Shown here in pieces: positions 23,343 through 32,290 of a stretch of DNA of 64,000 nt. The stretch's first letter is position 1. Each line of letters starts with the position of its first letter. Origin of the DNA: Streptomyces sp. HNM0575 (GTDB taxonomy: Bacteria; Actinomycetota; Actinomycetes; Streptomycetales; Streptomycetaceae); the NCBI RefSeq assembly GCF_012726265.1, contig NZ_JAASAG010000014.1, forward strand, positions 88,269-152,268. The letters run 5' to 3'. The notes beneath the pieces were generated by a model. It made no database searches and was not told the DNA's origin. It saw only the letters and a list, made by a program, of their open reading frames with translations. The translations under genes were made by a program, and so were the position numbers.

Positions 23343-25463
23343 GTGGCGAACCTGAGCGACTCGGTCAAGCGGCTGCTGATCGGTCGCGCGCTCCCGACGG
23401 AGGACCTGCGGGAGACGCTGCTCCCGAAGCGGCTCGCGCTGCCCGTGTTCGCCTCGGACCCGTTGTCGTCGGTCGCCTATGCCACGCAGGAGATCCTGCT
23501 GGTGCTCACGCTCGGCGGGCTGGCGTATCTGCATCTCGCCAAGTGGGCCGCCGCCGCGGTGGTGGCGCTGATGGCGGTGGTGGTGCTGTCGTACCGGCAG
23601 GTCGTGCAGGCCTATCCGTCCGGCGGCGGCTCGTACGAGGTCGTCTCCACCAATCTGGGCCCGTCCGCGGGCCTGGTCGTGGCCGCTTCGCTGCTCGTGG
23701 ACTACGTGATGACGGTCGCGGTCTCCGTCGCGGCGGGCGTGGACAACGTCATCTCCGCCGTACCGTCCCTGCACGGTCAACGGACGCTGCTGGCCGTGCT
23801 GTTCGTGGCCGTGCTCGCGACGGTGAATCTGCGCGGCCTGCGGGAGTCGGGGCGGGCGTTCGCGGTGCCCACGTATCTGTTCGCCGGCGGTGTGCTGGTC
23901 ATGTGCGCCACGGGCCTGTTCCGTGCCGCCGTCGGCGACGCTCCCGTGGCCGAGTCGGCGGCACACGGAATCCGGCCGGTACCGGGGGACAGCGGCCTCA
24001 CCGGCTTCGCCCTGTTCCTGCTGGCGCTGCGTGCGTTCACCAGCGGCTGTACGGCGCTGACGGGTGTGGAGGCGATCTCCAACGGCGTGCCCGCGTTCCG
24101 CAGGCCCAAGCCGAGGAACGCCGCGATCACGCTGAGCGTGATGGGCCTGATCGCGATCACGATGTTCACCGGCGTCACCGCGCTCGCACTGGTCGCCGAC
24201 GTGCACATCACCCAGGACACGTGCCGGCTCACCGGCGTCGGCGGCGACTGCGCGGGCACGCCGCAGCGCACCGTCGTGGCCCAGCTGGCCGCGGCGACCT
24301 TCGGCGGCGATCACAGCTTCGGCTTCTACTTCGTGCAGGCGGTGACGGCGCTGGTTCTCGTGCTGGCCGCCAACACCGCGTTCAACGGCTTTCCGCTGCT
24401 GTCGTCGATCCTGGCCCGGCACCGCTACCTTCCGCGCCAACTGCACACCCGCGGGGACCGGCTGGCCTTCTCCAACGGGATCGTGGCGCTGGCCCTGGTC
24501 GCGGCCGTGCTGCTGTGGGCGTACCACGCCTCCGTGACGAGCCTGATCCACCTCTACATCCTGGGCGTCTTCACCTCGTTCACGCTCTCCCAGACGGGCA
24601 TGGTCCGGCACTGGAACCGCGAACTGCGCAATCTGACGGCCTCGGTCCGTACGAACGAGCCGGGCAAGGCTTCCGGCCCGGATGCAGCCGCCCTGCGCCG
24701 CCGCCACCACACGGCGCGCGCCGTCAACGCGGTGGGCGCGTCGATCACCGGTGTGGTGCTCGTCGTCGTGCTGTTCACCAAGTTCCTTGAGGGCGCCTAT
24801 CTGGCGGTGCTCGCGGCGGTGCTGCTCTGGCTGATGATGCGCGGCATCAGGCGGCACTACGACAGCACGTCGGACGAACTCGCCGTGGCCGACCCGTCCG
24901 AGGAGGCGGTGCTGCCCTCGCGCGTACGGGCGGTGGTGCTGATCTCCCGGCTGCACAAGCCCGCGCTGCGCGCACTGGCCTACGCGCGCGCATCGCATCC
25001 CGACACCCTGGAGGTCGTCACCGTCGCGGTCGACCGCGACGAGGCCAAGCAGCTGCGGGCGCAGTGGGATTCGGCGCGGATCGCGACACCGCTGAAGACG
25101 CTGGCGTCGCCTTACCGCGAGGTGACGAGACCGATCGTGGAGTACGTCCGCTCGATTCGCCGGGAGAGCCCGCGCGACGTGATCAACGTCTTCATCCCGC
25201 AGTACGTCGTGGGCCGCTGGTGGGAGAACCTGCTGCACAACAAGTCCGCGCTGTGGCTCAAGAGCCGGCTGCTCCTCGTGCCCGGCGTGATGGTCACCGC
25301 CGTGCCGTGGCATCTCACCTCCTCCAGGCGCCGGCCCGCCCGGCCTCCGGGGCGCGCTCCGGGTTCCTTCCGGCGCGGGGAGCCCGCCGTACGGCCCCAG
25401 GGGCGGGTACCGGTGCCGGACGACGTGGACGAGGGCCACGAGCCGGACGAGAAAGGCGGGTAG
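23343..25463 (+). CDS. KimA-like potassium importer (APC superfamily)
   Basis: This 706-residue protein has about 12 transmembrane helices followed by a cytoplasmic domain of about 200 residues. Family segments match Bacillus KimA (YdaO) closely: ASDPLSSVAYATQEIL, SYRQVVQAYPSGGGSYEV, FTSGCTALTGVEAISNGVPAF, LAANTAFNGFPLL and RGDRLAFSNGI. KimA is a proton-potassium symporter inhibited by c-di-AMP; the C-terminal domain here retains the VVTVAVDRDEAKQL and VFIPQYVVGRWWENLLHN segments. The start GTG 23343 lacks a clear Shine-Dalgarno site. The last 45 residues are a species-specific Arg/Pro tail. No ydaO riboswitch precedes this gene. Confidence 0.82.
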   Translation: MANLSDSVKRLLIGRALPTEDLRETLLPKRLALPVFASDPLSSVAYATQEILLVLTLGGLAYLHLAKWAAAAVVALMAVVVLSYRQVVQAYPSGGGSYEVVSTNLGPSAGLVVAASLLVDYVMTVAVSVAAGVDNVISAVPSLHGQRTLLAVLFVAVLATVNLRGLRESGRAFAVPTYLFAGGVLVMCATGLFRAAVGDAPVAESAAHGIRPVPGDSGLTGFALFLLALRAFTSGCTALTGVEAISNGVPAFRRPKPRNAAITLSVMGLIAITMFTGVTALALVADVHITQDTCRLTGVGGDCAGTPQRTVVAQLAAATFGGDHSFGFYFVQAVTALVLVLAANTAFNGFPLLSSILARHRYLPRQLHTRGDRLAFSNGIVALALVAAVLLWAYHASVTSLIHLYILGVFTSFTLSQTGMVRHWNRELRNLTASVRTNEPGKASGPDAAALRRRHHTARAVNAVGASITGVVLVVVLFTKFLEGAYLAVLAAVLLWLMMRGIRRHYDSTSDELAVADPSEEAVLPSRVRAVVLISRLHKPALRALAYARASHPDTLEVVTVAVDRDEAKQLRAQWDSARIATPLKTLASPYREVTRPIVEYVRSIRRESPRDVINVFIPQYVVGRWWENLLHNKSALWLKSRLLLVPGVMVTAVPWHLTSSRRRPARPPGRAPGSFRRGEPAVRPQGRVPVPDDVDEGHEPDEKGG

Positions 25464-25791
25464 CGGGCCTGCCGGATACGGCTGCGGACGACGGGGCCCG
25501 CGGCATACCGCTGCGGACGACGGGCAACGGCGGTGACGTACGGACGCGTCGACGCGTCGACGCGTCGACGGGGCGGCGGAAACGCACAGCGGGCGGTCGT
25601 TCTCCATGACGGATGCGGTCAACTCCGGTCAGCCGCTCGCCCGTTCTTAGTCCACGTGGGTCAACATCCCCTCCCCAAGTCCCCCCGTCCGGTGCGCCCC
25701 GTAGGAAGCCGCCCCGCCCCGCACGATGTTGGAGCGGTCATGCCGGCGACAGGGGGACGGCGAACACCAGGGGCGAGCGGAGGGCTTCGCG
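25464..25791. other. Upstream region of the choline operon
   Basis: No gene is seen. It contains two copies of GCTGCGGACGACGGG (near 25481-25525) and the ACGCGTCG triplicate (25544-25567). A promoter must lie here but was not identified with confidence. Confidence 0.45.
25544..25567. repeat. Three ACGCGTCG repeats
   Basis: Three head-to-tail copies of the octamer ACGCGTCG give overlapping palindromes (GACGCGTC and CGTCGACG). They lie 225 bases upstream of the aldehyde dehydrogenase gene; they could be an operator array or slippage. Confidence 0.8.
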
Positions 25792-27258
25792 ATGGCCGAG
25801 CTGTACATCGACGGCGAGTGGACCGGGGCCGTCACCGGCGGACAGCGCGATGTGGTCAACCCGTTCGACGCCTCCGTCATCACCGCGGTCGACGAGGCGG
25901 ACGAGACCGACGTGGACTTGGCGGTACGGGCCGCCAAGCGGGCCTTCGAACGCGCCGACTGGGCATGGGCGCCGACCCGCCGCCGCGCGGACGTCCTCTA
26001 CCGCGTGCACGAACTCCTCCTGCGCGACCTGGAGCAACTCGCCCGCCTGGAAACCCTGGACACCGGAAAGACGCTCGCCGAGTCGCGCCTCGACATCGAG
26101 GACATCGCGGGCGCCTTCCGCTACTTCTCCGAGATCGCGGGTAAGGAGGCGGGCCGCGTCGTCGACGTCGGCCCCGACGTGCTGAGCAGGGTCGTGTACC
26201 AGCCGGTCGGGGTGTGCGCGCTGATCGCACCGTGGAACTACCCGCTGCTCCAGGCCTCCTGGAAGGTCGCGCCCGCGCTGGCCGCGGGCAACACGTTCGT
26301 GCTCAAGCCGAGCGAGATGACGCCGCTGACGACGATCGCCCTGATGGGACTGCTGGAAGAGGCGGGCACGCCGCCCGGCGTGGCCAACCTGGTGCTGGGC
26401 GCGGGCGCCACGGTCGGCGCCGCGATGACCTCGCACCCGGAGGTCGATCTCGTCTCGTTCACGGGAGGACTGTCGACCGGGCGGAGGATCATGGAGAGCG
26501 CGGCGTCCGGGGTGAAGAACATCGCGCTGGAGCTGGGCGGCAAGAACCCCAACATCGTCTTCGACGACGCCGACTTCGACGCCGCGCTCGACTACGCCCT
26601 CGACGCGGCGTTCCTCCACTCCGGCCAGGTCTGCTCGGCCGGGTCGCGGCTCATCGTCCAGTACGGCCTGCACGACCGCTTCGTGACCGAACTCGCCTCC
26701 AGGGCCGAGGCGATCCGCCTCGGCGACGGTCTCGAACCGCTCACCGAGTCCGGGCCGCTCAGTTCGGCCGAGCACCGGGCGAAGGTGGAGGGCTATCTGG
26801 AGATCGCGCGCATGGACGGGGCGCGGCTCGTCACCGGTGGACGCCGTCCCGACGATCCCGAACTCGCCCGCGGATTCTTCCTGTTGCCCACCGTGTACGC
26901 GGACTGCAAGCCGACGATGCGGATCGTGCAGGAGGAGATCTTCGGGCCCGTCGTGACCGTGGAGCGCTTCTACACCGAGGAGGAGGCGCTGGAGCTGGCC
27001 AACGACACGCGTTACGGGCTCGCGGGCGGCGTGTGGACGGGCGACGCGGGCCGCGCGCAGCGGGTGGCCGACAGGCTGCGCCACGGCACGGTCTGGATCA
27101 ACGACTTCCATCCGTACGTACCGCAGGCCGAGTGGGGCGGCTTCGGCAGGTCCGGCATCGGACGCGAACTCGGCCCGACGGGACTGCGGGAGTACCAGGA
27201 GGCGAAGCACATCTACCACAACCTCGCGCCGGCGCCGTCCGGTTGGTTCAAGGGCTGA
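25792..27258 (+). CDS. betB: Aldehyde dehydrogenase, betaine-aldehyde type
   Basis: This 488-residue NAD(P)-dependent enzyme oxidises an aldehyde, probably betaine aldehyde, to the acid. Motifs are complete: IAPWNYPLLQASWK, KPSEMTPL, FTGGLSTGRRIM, the catalytic Glu in LELGGKNPNIVF, the nucleophilic Cys in SGQVCSAGSRL, and EEIFGPV. GGAGGG eight bases before ATG 25792 sets the start. It heads an operon with a GMC oxidoreductase and a permease, a combination that supports choline-to-glycine-betaine conversion as an osmoprotectant route. The gene symbol rests on that context. Confidence 0.85.
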   Translation: MAELYIDGEWTGAVTGGQRDVVNPFDASVITAVDEADETDVDLAVRAAKRAFERADWAWAPTRRRADVLYRVHELLLRDLEQLARLETLDTGKTLAESRLDIEDIAGAFRYFSEIAGKEAGRVVDVGPDVLSRVVYQPVGVCALIAPWNYPLLQASWKVAPALAAGNTFVLKPSEMTPLTTIALMGLLEEAGTPPGVANLVLGAGATVGAAMTSHPEVDLVSFTGGLSTGRRIMESAASGVKNIALELGGKNPNIVFDDADFDAALDYALDAAFLHSGQVCSAGSRLIVQYGLHDRFVTELASRAEAIRLGDGLEPLTESGPLSSAEHRAKVEGYLEIARMDGARLVTGGRRPDDPELARGFFLLPTVYADCKPTMRIVQEEIFGPVVTVERFYTEEEALELANDTRYGLAGGVWTGDAGRAQRVADRLRHGTVWINDFHPYVPQAEWGGFGRSGIGRELGPTGLREYQEAKHIYHNLAPAPSGWFKG

Positions 27259-27360
27259 CCGGGCCGGGGGACCGGCCGGACCGGCCGGAGCGATCGCCGG
27301 GCCGGCACCGGCACCGGCCCGGCGGACAGGCGGAAGAGAGCGCGGAGACGGCGGCACGAC

Positions 27361-29052
27361 ATGACTGAGACGAGCGGGAACACCGGCGGCGGCGACCGCG
27401 GCGACGACGCCTACGACTACGTGATCGTCGGCGGCGGCACCGCCGGCTGCGTACTGGCCGCGCGGCTGACGGAGGACCCCGGGTGCCGGGTGTGCGTCAT
27501 CGAGGGCGGCCCCAGCGACGTCGGCGACGAGAACGTGCTGAAGCTGAGGAACTGGATCAATCTCCTCGGCACCGAGTACGACTACGCCTACCCCACCGTC
27601 GAACAGCCCCGCGGCAATTCCCACATCCTGCACTCCCGTGCCCGCGTCCTCGGTGGCTGCTCCTCCCACAACACCCTCATCAGCTTCCTGCCCTTCCCGC
27701 ACGACCTGGAGGAGTGGGTGCGCCTCGGGGCCGACGGCTGGGACGCCGGCACGCTGCTCCCGTACCGGCACCGGCTGCGGAACACCATCCGCCCGGTCGC
27801 CGAGAAGGACCGCAACCCCGTCGCGCACGACTTCGTCAACGCCGCGGTGAACGCGCTCGACGTGCCCGTCGTCGACGACTTCAACGAGCGGCCCTTCACC
27901 GAGGGCGCCGGCTTCTTCTCCCTCGCCTACGATCCCGTCACCGGCCACCGCTCGTCGGCGTCCGTCGCATATCTCCACCCCGTCATGGACCGGCCCAACC
28001 TGACGCTGAGACTGGAGAGTTGGGCACACCGGCTGGTGCGGGACGCCGCGGGCCGCCTCACCAGGGTGCGGGTGCGGTACGCGGACGGCTCCGAAGGCAC
28101 CGTACGGGCCGAGCGCGAACTGCTGCTGTGCGCGGGCGCGGTCGACACCCCGCGGCTGCTGATGCTCTCCGGCGTCGGACCGGCGGGCGCCCTGCGCAGG
28201 CTGGGCATCGAGGTGCTGGCCGACCTGCCGGGCGTGGGTGAGAACCTGCTGGACCACCCGGAGTCGGTCGTCGTCTGGGAGACGGCGGGCCCGCTCCCGC
28301 CGGAGTCGGCGATGGACTCCGACGCGGGCCTCTTCGTGCGGCGCGACGGCCGCGAACCCGGGCCCGACCTGATGTTCCACTTCTACCAGGTGCCGTTCAC
28401 GCTCAACACCGAACGCCTCGGGCTGCCTTCGCCCCCGTACGGGGTGTGCATGACGCCCAACGTGCCCAAGTCCCGTTCCCGCGGGCGCATGTGGCTGCAC
28501 AGCGCCGACCCCGCGGAGAAACCCGCCCTGGATTTCCGGTACTTCACCGACCCCGACGGCTACGACGAGCGCACGATCGTCGACGGTCTGCGCATCGCGC
28601 GCGAAGTGGCCGCCACCGGTCCGCTGCGCGAGTGGCTGCTCCGCGAGACGGCGCCCGGTCCCGACGCGACCACCGACGAGCAGCTCTCCGAGTACGGCAG
28701 ACGCGCGGCGCACACCGTCTACCACCCGGCGGGCACCTGCCGGATGGGCCGCGCCGACGACGAAGGAGCGGTGGTCGACCCGCTGTTGAGGCTGCGCGGC
28801 GAGGAGGGCGTACGGGTGGTCGACGCGTCGGTGTTTCCGAGCATGCCGACCGTCAACCCGATGGTCACCGTGCTGCTCGTCGCCGAACGGGCCGCGGACC
28901 TGATCACCGGCCGTACGCGGACGGCCGCACCCACGGCGGGCGCGGCGACGGGGGCGGCAGGCACGGCGGGCGCGTCACCGGGCACGGCAGGCGGCATGCC
29001 CGGTGACGCGCCCGGTGACGCGCCGGCAGAACTGGGAGAGGAGCACCGATGA
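27361..29052 (+). CDS. GMC oxidoreductase, choline dehydrogenase-like
   Basis: This 563-residue FAD enzyme begins with a dinucleotide-binding DYVIVGGGTAGCVLAARL, has the GMC signatures HSRARVLGGCSSHN and GAVDTPRLLMLSGVGP, and ends with the catalytic HTVYHPAGTCRMG and DASVFPSMPTVNPMVTVLLVAERAADLI. It would oxidise an alcohol such as choline to the aldehyde used by the upstream enzyme. The C-terminus adds about 45 Ala/Gly-rich residues not typical of the family. Its stop overlaps the permease start (ATGA). Confidence 0.83.
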   Translation: MTETSGNTGGGDRGDDAYDYVIVGGGTAGCVLAARLTEDPGCRVCVIEGGPSDVGDENVLKLRNWINLLGTEYDYAYPTVEQPRGNSHILHSRARVLGGCSSHNTLISFLPFPHDLEEWVRLGADGWDAGTLLPYRHRLRNTIRPVAEKDRNPVAHDFVNAAVNALDVPVVDDFNERPFTEGAGFFSLAYDPVTGHRSSASVAYLHPVMDRPNLTLRLESWAHRLVRDAAGRLTRVRVRYADGSEGTVRAERELLLCAGAVDTPRLLMLSGVGPAGALRRLGIEVLADLPGVGENLLDHPESVVVWETAGPLPPESAMDSDAGLFVRRDGREPGPDLMFHFYQVPFTLNTERLGLPSPPYGVCMTPNVPKSRSRGRMWLHSADPAEKPALDFRYFTDPDGYDERTIVDGLRIAREVAATGPLREWLLRETAPGPDATTDEQLSEYGRRAAHTVYHPAGTCRMGRADDEGAVVDPLLRLRGEEGVRVVDASVFPSMPTVNPMVTVLLVAERAADLITGRTRTAAPTAGAATGAAGTAGASPGTAGGMPGDAPGDAPAELGEEHR

Positions 29053-30554
29053 CGGACGCCGGAAGCCCCGCCGCGGCGGGAGGCCCCGGGAGCAGCGGAG
29101 ACGGCGGGGGAGGCGGCGCCGAACACGCCGAACACGGCTCGGAGTTCCGCAAGGAGATGGGCCCGTGGGCGAACTTCGCCCTCGGCTTCACGTACCTCTC
29201 CCCCGTCGTCAGCACCTACACCCTCTTCGCCACGGCCCTGGCCACCGGCGGGCCCCCGATGATCTGGGCCTTCCTGCTCGCGGGCGCCGGCCAGTTCCTC
29301 GTCGCGCTCGTCTTCGGCGAGATCGTCGCGCAGTACCCCATCGCGGGCGGCGTCTACCCGTGGGCGCGCCGGCTGTGGGGCATCCGCTGGGCGTGGATGA
29401 CGGGCTGGGTCTACATGTGGGCGCTGCTGGTCACCATCACGGCCGTGGCGTACGGGGCCGGCCCGTACATCGCCATCCTCTTCGGCTTCGAACCGTCCGT
29501 GCACACCACCGTGCTGTGCACCGTCGCCCTGATCATCATCGCCGCGCTCATCAACTACGCGGGCACCAAGGCGCTTTCGAAGGCGGCGATCATCGGCTTC
29601 ACCGCGGAGCTGGTCGGCGCCCTCGTCGTCGGCGTCTGGCTGCTGTCCACGCACCGCTTCCACGGAATCGGCGTGATCGTCGACAACTTCGGTACGGGAG
29701 GCGGCGGTTCGTACGTGCCGGTCTTCCTCGCCGCGGCCATCATCGGCTTCTACCAGTACTACGGCTTCGAGGCGTGCGGAGACCTCGCCGAGGAGGTCGC
29801 ACGTCCCGGCATCGTCATCCCCCGGGCGATGCGGCGCACCGTCTACGTCGGCGGCGCCGCCGCCACCTTCACCTGCCTGACCCTGCTGCTCGCCGTCTCC
29901 GACTACAAGGCGGTCATCGCGGGCAAGGACACCGACCCGGTGGTGCGGGTGCTCTTCGACGCGCTGGGCGAGGTGGGAGCCCGCACGGTGATGGGCGTCG
30001 TGCTCATCTCGTTCCTGTCCTGCACGATCAGCCTCCAGGCCGCCGCGGGCCGCCTCATCTACTCGTACGCGCGGGACAAGATGGTCGTCGGGCACAGGCT
30101 GCTGCGCTCGTTCTCCTACGCGCGTGCCGTGCCGCACAACGCCCTGCTGGTGGCGGCCGTCATCCCCACCGTGATCGCCTTCGGGTCGCTGATCTCGGAG
30201 GACGCCCTCACGAAGATCGTCTCCTTTGCGATCCTGGGCATCTACGGCTCGTTCCAGATGGTCGTGCTCGCCGCGCTGCGCGCGCGGCTGAAGGGCTGGC
30301 GGCCCTCGGGCGAGTACCGGCTGGGCCGCTGGGGACTGCTCATCAACGCGTCGGCACTCGCGTACGGCATCTTCGCGATCATCAACATCTCCTGGGCGCG
30401 CAACCCGGAGCAGTCGTGGTGGGAGAACTGGATCGTGCTGCTGTGCGGCGGCGTGGTCGTCGGATCGGGGCTGCTGTACATGTTCACCACGCACCACTAC
30501 GGGCGCGGTGACGCCCCGTCGGGCGACGCGATCCCGCAGCGCTCCGAGGTGTGA
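29049..30554 (+). CDS. APC family amino-acid/amine permease
   Basis: This 501-residue transporter has 12 predicted membrane helices. Its opening segment FRKEMGPWANFALGFTYLSPVVSTYTLFATAL and GGVYPWARRLWG fit the amino acid/choline/GABA permease branch. The first 35 residues are Gly-rich and cytoplasmic. Translation is coupled to the GMC gene, so the permease most likely imports the operon's substrate, for example choline or a related amine. Choline uptake is inference; BCCT or ABC systems are more usual. Confidence 0.83.
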   Translation: MTDAGSPAAAGGPGSSGDGGGGGAEHAEHGSEFRKEMGPWANFALGFTYLSPVVSTYTLFATALATGGPPMIWAFLLAGAGQFLVALVFGEIVAQYPIAGGVYPWARRLWGIRWAWMTGWVYMWALLVTITAVAYGAGPYIAILFGFEPSVHTTVLCTVALIIIAALINYAGTKALSKAAIIGFTAELVGALVVGVWLLSTHRFHGIGVIVDNFGTGGGGSYVPVFLAAAIIGFYQYYGFEACGDLAEEVARPGIVIPRAMRRTVYVGGAAATFTCLTLLLAVSDYKAVIAGKDTDPVVRVLFDALGEVGARTVMGVVLISFLSCTISLQAAAGRLIYSYARDKMVVGHRLLRSFSYARAVPHNALLVAAVIPTVIAFGSLISEDALTKIVSFAILGIYGSFQMVVLAALRARLKGWRPSGEYRLGRWGLLINASALAYGIFAIINISWARNPEQSWWENWIVLLCGGVVVGSGLLYMFTTHHYGRGDAPSGDAIPQRSEV

Positions 30555-31022
30555 ACCGGGTGTGAACCGGCGCCGGGCGCCGACTCCCGTGGCCTCGGCG
30601 GCAGTTGCGGGGTAGGCGGATCTGCGGGCGGGTGCCCGACTCGTGTACGGTCCCGTCCGTTACAGCAGCACCGTGGCCCCGTCCGCCGCCGATTCCCGCG
30701 GGCGAGGCGGCGGCCCGTGCCCCGGGTGCTGCCGGTGACGAGGACCGTTCCGCCCCGTGCGGGAAGCGCGTTGTCCGGACCTCTGCCGGGCTGTTCGTGC
30801 CGTTCGTCCGCCTGCCTTCTCCGCCGTCTCCTCGGCGGCCGGTGCGCGGACGCGGACACGGAGCCCGGCTGGGGAAGTGAACGCGTGAACTGACGTACGG
30901 GACGGTCTCTCTGCAACCGAACGGGGCGTTGCGTTGTCCTTGGAACCACAGACTTTTTTCGGGGTGGCCGTCCCGTGTCCCTACGGGCGGTCGGGCAGCC
31001 CCGCGGACGATGGAGCTTCGAG
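30555..31022. other. Gap before the DD-transpeptidase gene
   Basis: No gene is recognised. The last part must hold the DD-transpeptidase promoter, but no clear -35/-10 pair was found; a run of six T (about 30953-30958) is notable. Several GC-rich inverted repeats follow the permease stop. Confidence 0.45.
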
Positions 31023-31934
31023 TTGATTCGTGTATCCAAGAAGGCCCGCCGAGTGACCGTGGCGGTGACGGCCGGGGCTCTGCTGGCCGCCGGACCCTTC
31101 GTCTATACGGCACAGGCGGCCGGCCCCTCCGGCGTCAAGGCCAAGGGAGCATTCCTGCTGGACGCCTCGTCCGGTGAGGAGATGTGGGGCAAGGGCTCCG
31201 ACACCAAGCGGGAGATGGCCAGCACCACCAAGGTGATGACGGCGGCGGTGGTGGTCAGCTCCGGCGCCGACCTCGACCGCAAGATCACCGTGAAGAAGGC
31301 GTACCGCGACTACGTCTCCAAGTGGGGCGGCAGCACGGCCGACTTGAAGACGGGCGACAAGCTGAGCCTGCGGCAGCTGCTCTACGGGATGCTGCTCCCC
31401 TCCGGGTGCGACGCCGCGTACGCGCTGGCCGACGCGGTCGGCAAGGGAAGCTCCACGACGGCCCGAGCCGACGACTTCATCGCGAAGATGAACGCCAAGG
31501 CACGCCAACTCGGCATGAAGAACACCGAGTTCGACTCCTTCGACGGCATCTCGAAGAAGGGGCACAACCACTCCACGGCGCGCGACATGGCGAAGCTCGG
31601 CAAGTACACGCTGGGCAGCACGAACATCCGCAACGTCGCCAAGTCCACCTCGACGAAGCAGAAGGCGACCAACGGCCGTACGTACACCTGGTACAACACG
31701 AACCAGCTGCTCGGCTCGTACAAGGGCGTCATCGGCATCAAGACCGGCACCGGCACGAAGGCCGGTCCGTGCCTCGTCTTCGCGGCGGAGCGCAACGGGC
31801 ATTCGGTCGTCGGCGTGATCCTCAACAGCGGCGACCGCTACCCGGACGCGAAGAAGATGCTCGACTGGTCGCTGGAGCAGAAGACTCCGAAGCTCGACCT
31901 CCGCTCGCTGCCGGAGGGCGCGGAGCGCGACTGA
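31023..31934 (+). CDS. DD-transpeptidase/carboxypeptidase, Streptomyces K15 type
   Basis: This 303-residue low-molecular-mass penicillin-binding protein has a signal peptide (KKARRVTVAVTAGALLAAGPFVYTAQA). The serine active site has all three motifs: STTK (67-70), SGC (127-129) and KTG (240-242). The SGC in place of the usual SxN is the feature of the Streptomyces K15 enzyme. It trims or cross-links peptidoglycan stems outside the membrane. The start is TTG 31023 with GGAG eight bases upstream; an in-frame upstream frame to 30975 lacks one. It is convergent with the SpoIIE phosphatase. Confidence 0.92.
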   Translation: MIRVSKKARRVTVAVTAGALLAAGPFVYTAQAAGPSGVKAKGAFLLDASSGEEMWGKGSDTKREMASTTKVMTAAVVVSSGADLDRKITVKKAYRDYVSKWGGSTADLKTGDKLSLRQLLYGMLLPSGCDAAYALADAVGKGSSTTARADDFIAKMNAKARQLGMKNTEFDSFDGISKKGHNHSTARDMAKLGKYTLGSTNIRNVAKSTSTKQKATNGRTYTWYNTNQLLGSYKGVIGIKTGTGTKAGPCLVFAAERNGHSVVGVILNSGDRYPDAKKMLDWSLEQKTPKLDLRSLPEGAERD

Positions 31935-32290
31935 TCCGCTGACGCGGTCGCGTTTTCGCGCGCACCGCGCACGCGCACCGCGCACCGCGCATCGCGCGCC
32001 GTTCTCCGGCCCGCAGCGCACCGAGCGCCCGGGGTGACCGTCCGACGACGGCCACCCCGGGCGCTCGTGCGTAGCCCCCGCTGGGGCGGTCGCCCGGGCG
32101 GGCGGGCCGCGGCTCCTGGACCGCCACGGCCCTCGGGTCGCCGCGCTCCCGGCCCCGGGCCGCCGGGCCCTTGGATTCCCGGCCCCCCGGGGGGCGACCC
32201 CGTCGACGCCGGTTCCGCGTCGTCCCCGGCGCGCGTCGCGCGACTCGCGCCCCGCGCTGACCCGCCCGTCGGCCCGGCCGACGCGTCCCC
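31935..32290. other. Convergent intergenic region
   Basis: No gene is present. It starts with a tract of CGCGCACC-like repeats (about 31957-32000), then a strong bidirectional terminator (32023-32066), then about 220 bases of featureless GC-rich sequence before the phosphatase stop. Confidence 0.6.
32023..32066. terminator. Bidirectional terminator, 14-bp perfect stem
   Basis: GAGCGCCCGGGGTG (32023-32036) pairs perfectly with CACCCCGGGCGCTC (32053-32066) across a 16-base loop, between two convergent genes. Confidence 0.8.

Noticed and set aside
22725..25622. 965-codon minus-strand ORF over the KimA-like gene
   Set aside because: Low-complexity Arg/His/Gln translation produced by the opposite strand of a well supported transporter gene.
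25738..28725. 995-codon minus-strand ORF over the choline operon
   Set aside because: Antisense to two enzymes with intact active-site motifs; no features of its own.
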